Shown here in pieces: positions 6,748 through 7,365 of a stretch of 7,365 bases of DNA. Both the position numbers and the translations under genes were made by a program. Each line of letters starts with the position of its first letter. Positions within the stretch are counted from its first letter, which is position 1. The DNA is taken from NCBI GenBank assembly GCA_903930515.1, contig CAIYYW010000061.1, forward strand, positions 1 to 7,365, written 5' to 3'. This DNA comes from an uncultured delta proteobacterium. Its GTDB lineage: Bacteria > RBG-13-61-14 > DRUE01. Below the pieces are notes generated by a model. The model had not been told where the DNA came from. It saw nothing but the letters and a program-made list of their open reading frames with translations, and searched no databases.

Positions 6748-7021
6748 CCCGAAATTTGAGCGCGTTCCGGGTTACGCTGTTGATCTTGCCGGTACCGGCT
6801 GCGGCCGGATGTTTTTGAAGGAATGCCTGCATTTTCCGGTTTAATTCAAACTCCGGGGCCTGGCCCATTTCGGAGAGCAGGTTGGATGATTGCTCGAACC
6901 GAGAAAAAGCGTAAGTGGCTGGGATGACGGTCAGTTCGGTGAGGGCGAACATCTCTACGGCACGTAAAACTCGGATCGAGGCGCTGACCGCATTTTTGAC
7001 GGAATGATCGGAATTTTTCAT
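6734..7021 (-). CDS. Hypothetical small protein of 95 residues
   Basis: I do not recognise this protein. From the ATG at 7021 it encodes 95 residues with a basic, Ser/Asn-rich start, a mostly helical-looking segment (VSASIRVLRAVEMFALTELTVIPATYAF, about 11-38), and a C-terminal part with LNRKMQAFLQKHPAAAGTGKINSVTRNALKFRGYL (about 60-94). That last part faintly recalls a peptidoglycan-binding-1 type repeat (G.i...T..Al..f), but the match is too weak to call. There is no signal peptide or membrane helix. A TTG one codon upstream (7024) is an alternative start. No Shine-Dalgarno is visible. Codon use, with many C/G-ending codons, resembles the neighbouring genes, which supports real coding. It lies in the same direction as the operon but is separated from rimP by a promoter and terminator-like hairpin, so it is probably a separate unit. 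Confidence 0.45.
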   Translation of the reverse strand: MKNSDHSVKNAVSASIRVLRAVEMFALTELTVIPATYAFSRFEQSSNLLSEMGQAPEFELNRKMQAFLQKHPAAAGTGKINSVTRNALKFRGYLK

Positions 7022-7024
7022 CAA

Positions 7025-7130
7025 TTAGGATTTGATTTTCTTTTTGGGACGGGATCAAGTTAAAGGGCCGGGGCGGGCAAAAATATCCGGGCTTGCAAAA
7101 GCACGCAAAGAAATGATAATTACTATTACG
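7025..7130. other. Divergent intergenic region
   Basis: This gap of about 100 nt separates the minus-strand orphan ORF from the plus-strand channel gene. It holds a putative plus-strand promoter (7093-7120) and a GC-rich stretch near 7063-7079 with no clear hairpin. I see no convincing minus-strand promoter for the orphan ORF; TTGATC about 17 nt before TCAAAT is the best, and poor, candidate. Confidence 0.5.
7093..7120 (+). promoter_or_regulatory. Putative promoter of the channel gene
   Basis: TTGCAA (7093-7098) lies 16 nt before GATAAT (7115-7120), a five-of-six match to the -10 consensus. The start point would fall near 7127, only a few nt before the ATG at 7131. The upstream box GCTTGCAAAA (7091-7100) is identical to the one in the rimP promoter and is followed by the same 14-nt distance to the -10. 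Confidence 0.45.
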
Positions 7131-7365
7131 ATGAGATTGACCAGGGGGAAATGGTATTTAAGGATTTTTGATTTCCTGGCCGAACTAGGCTCTGGAAAGA
7201 TCCTGGCGATTCTGGGCCTGGCCATCCTGACCCTGACCACCCTGATCTTCCTCGCTGAAAAAAACGGCGGGGGCAAAATCCAGAACCTGGGCCAGGCGAT
7301 TTACTGGATGGTGGTCACGGCCACCACCACCGGGTACGGGGATTTTTTCCCGGTAACCACGGCTG
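7131..7365 (+). CDS. Potassium channel, pore-domain protein, 3' end missing (partial)
   Basis: The frame is open to the window edge and encodes 78 residues from the ATG at 7131. A short basic N-terminus (MRLTRGKWYLRIFDFLAELG) is followed by one hydrophobic helix (about 24-42, ILAILGLAILTLTTLIFLA), a short Gly/Lys/Asn-rich outer loop, and a pore helix and selectivity filter (AIYWMVVTATTTGYGDFFPVT, with TTTGYGD at 65-71). This is the signature of K+-selective channels, and helix-loop-filter order fits a two-helix pore unit such as MthK- or KcsA-like bacterial channels. The second helix and any cytoplasmic regulatory domain (for example TrkA-N/RCK) lie outside the window. An in-frame ATG at 7113 would add MIITIT; it lies upstream of the predicted transcription start, and neither start has a good Shine-Dalgarno. 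Divergent to the operon, so functionally unrelated. Confidence 0.85.
   Translation, partial: MRLTRGKWYLRIFDFLAELGSGKILAILGLAILTLTTLIFLAEKNGGGKIQNLGQAIYWMVVTATTTGYGDFFPVTTA

Noticed and set aside
6846-7058. A 70-codon minus-strand frame overlapping the orphan ORF
   Set aside because: It overlaps the longer ORF in another frame and has an Arg/His/Pro/Gln-rich composition without any recognisable feature.
7113-7133. Fur-box-like sequence TGATAATTACTATTA before the channel gene
   Set aside because: The two halves agree at only five of seven positions and the match to the Fur consensus is poor; AT-rich promoter sequence explains it equally well.
7055-7276. A 73-codon minus-strand frame opposite the channel gene
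   Set aside because: The plus strand clearly encodes a channel pore with TTTGYGD, so this is an antisense shadow.

Overview
The window looks like chromosomal core DNA from a moderately GC-rich bacterium. Almost all of it is one minus-strand operon for translation and transcription factors: rimP - nusA - infB - DUF503 (ylxP-like) - rbfA - nrnA-like DHH phosphoesterase - truB, read from about 6673 down past position 1. The taxon is uncertain. Going straight from nusA to infB without ylxR/ylxQ, then DUF503-rbfA-DHH-truB, together with a long Lys/Glu/Ala/Pro-rich IF-2 N-terminus and a NusA ending in helix-hairpin-helix motifs, suggests to me an uncultivated lineage such as Omnitrophota or a WOR-1/Margulisbacteria-like group. 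That is inference from memory of gene order, not a search result.

Right to left in transcription order: a putative promoter (6680-6707) leads into a short leader of about 60 nt. The leader holds a strong hairpin followed by seven U residues (6628-6657), then the rimP ribosome binding site. rimP (6155-6613), nusA (4811-6133) and infB (2102-4786) follow with gaps of 21 and 24 nt. A 95-codon DUF503 gene (1801-2088), rbfA (1404-1784), the DHH/DHHA1 phosphoesterase (464-1447) and truB (1-467, cut by the window edge) are tightly packed. rbfA and nrnA overlap by up to 44 nt, and nrnA and truB share an ATGA. The genes form one functional set: RimP and RbfA mature the 30S subunit, IF-2 starts translation, TruB modifies tRNA U55, NusA controls elongation and termination, and the NrnA-like enzyme clears nano-RNAs and/or pAp.

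Upstream of the operon lies a 95-codon minus-strand orphan ORF of unknown function (6734-7021). Beyond a divergent intergenic region is the start of a plus-strand potassium-channel gene (about 7131 to the window end), recognised by one membrane helix plus a TTTGYGD selectivity filter; it runs off the right edge.

I found no mobile element, CRISPR array, tRNA or rRNA, and no clearly new multi-gene system. The points most worth a second look are the terminator-like hairpin in the rimP-nusA leader (possible NusA autoregulation), the identical 10-nt box and spacing in the two putative promoters, a possibly leaderless channel mRNA, an atypical IF-2 switch I, and the orphan ORF.
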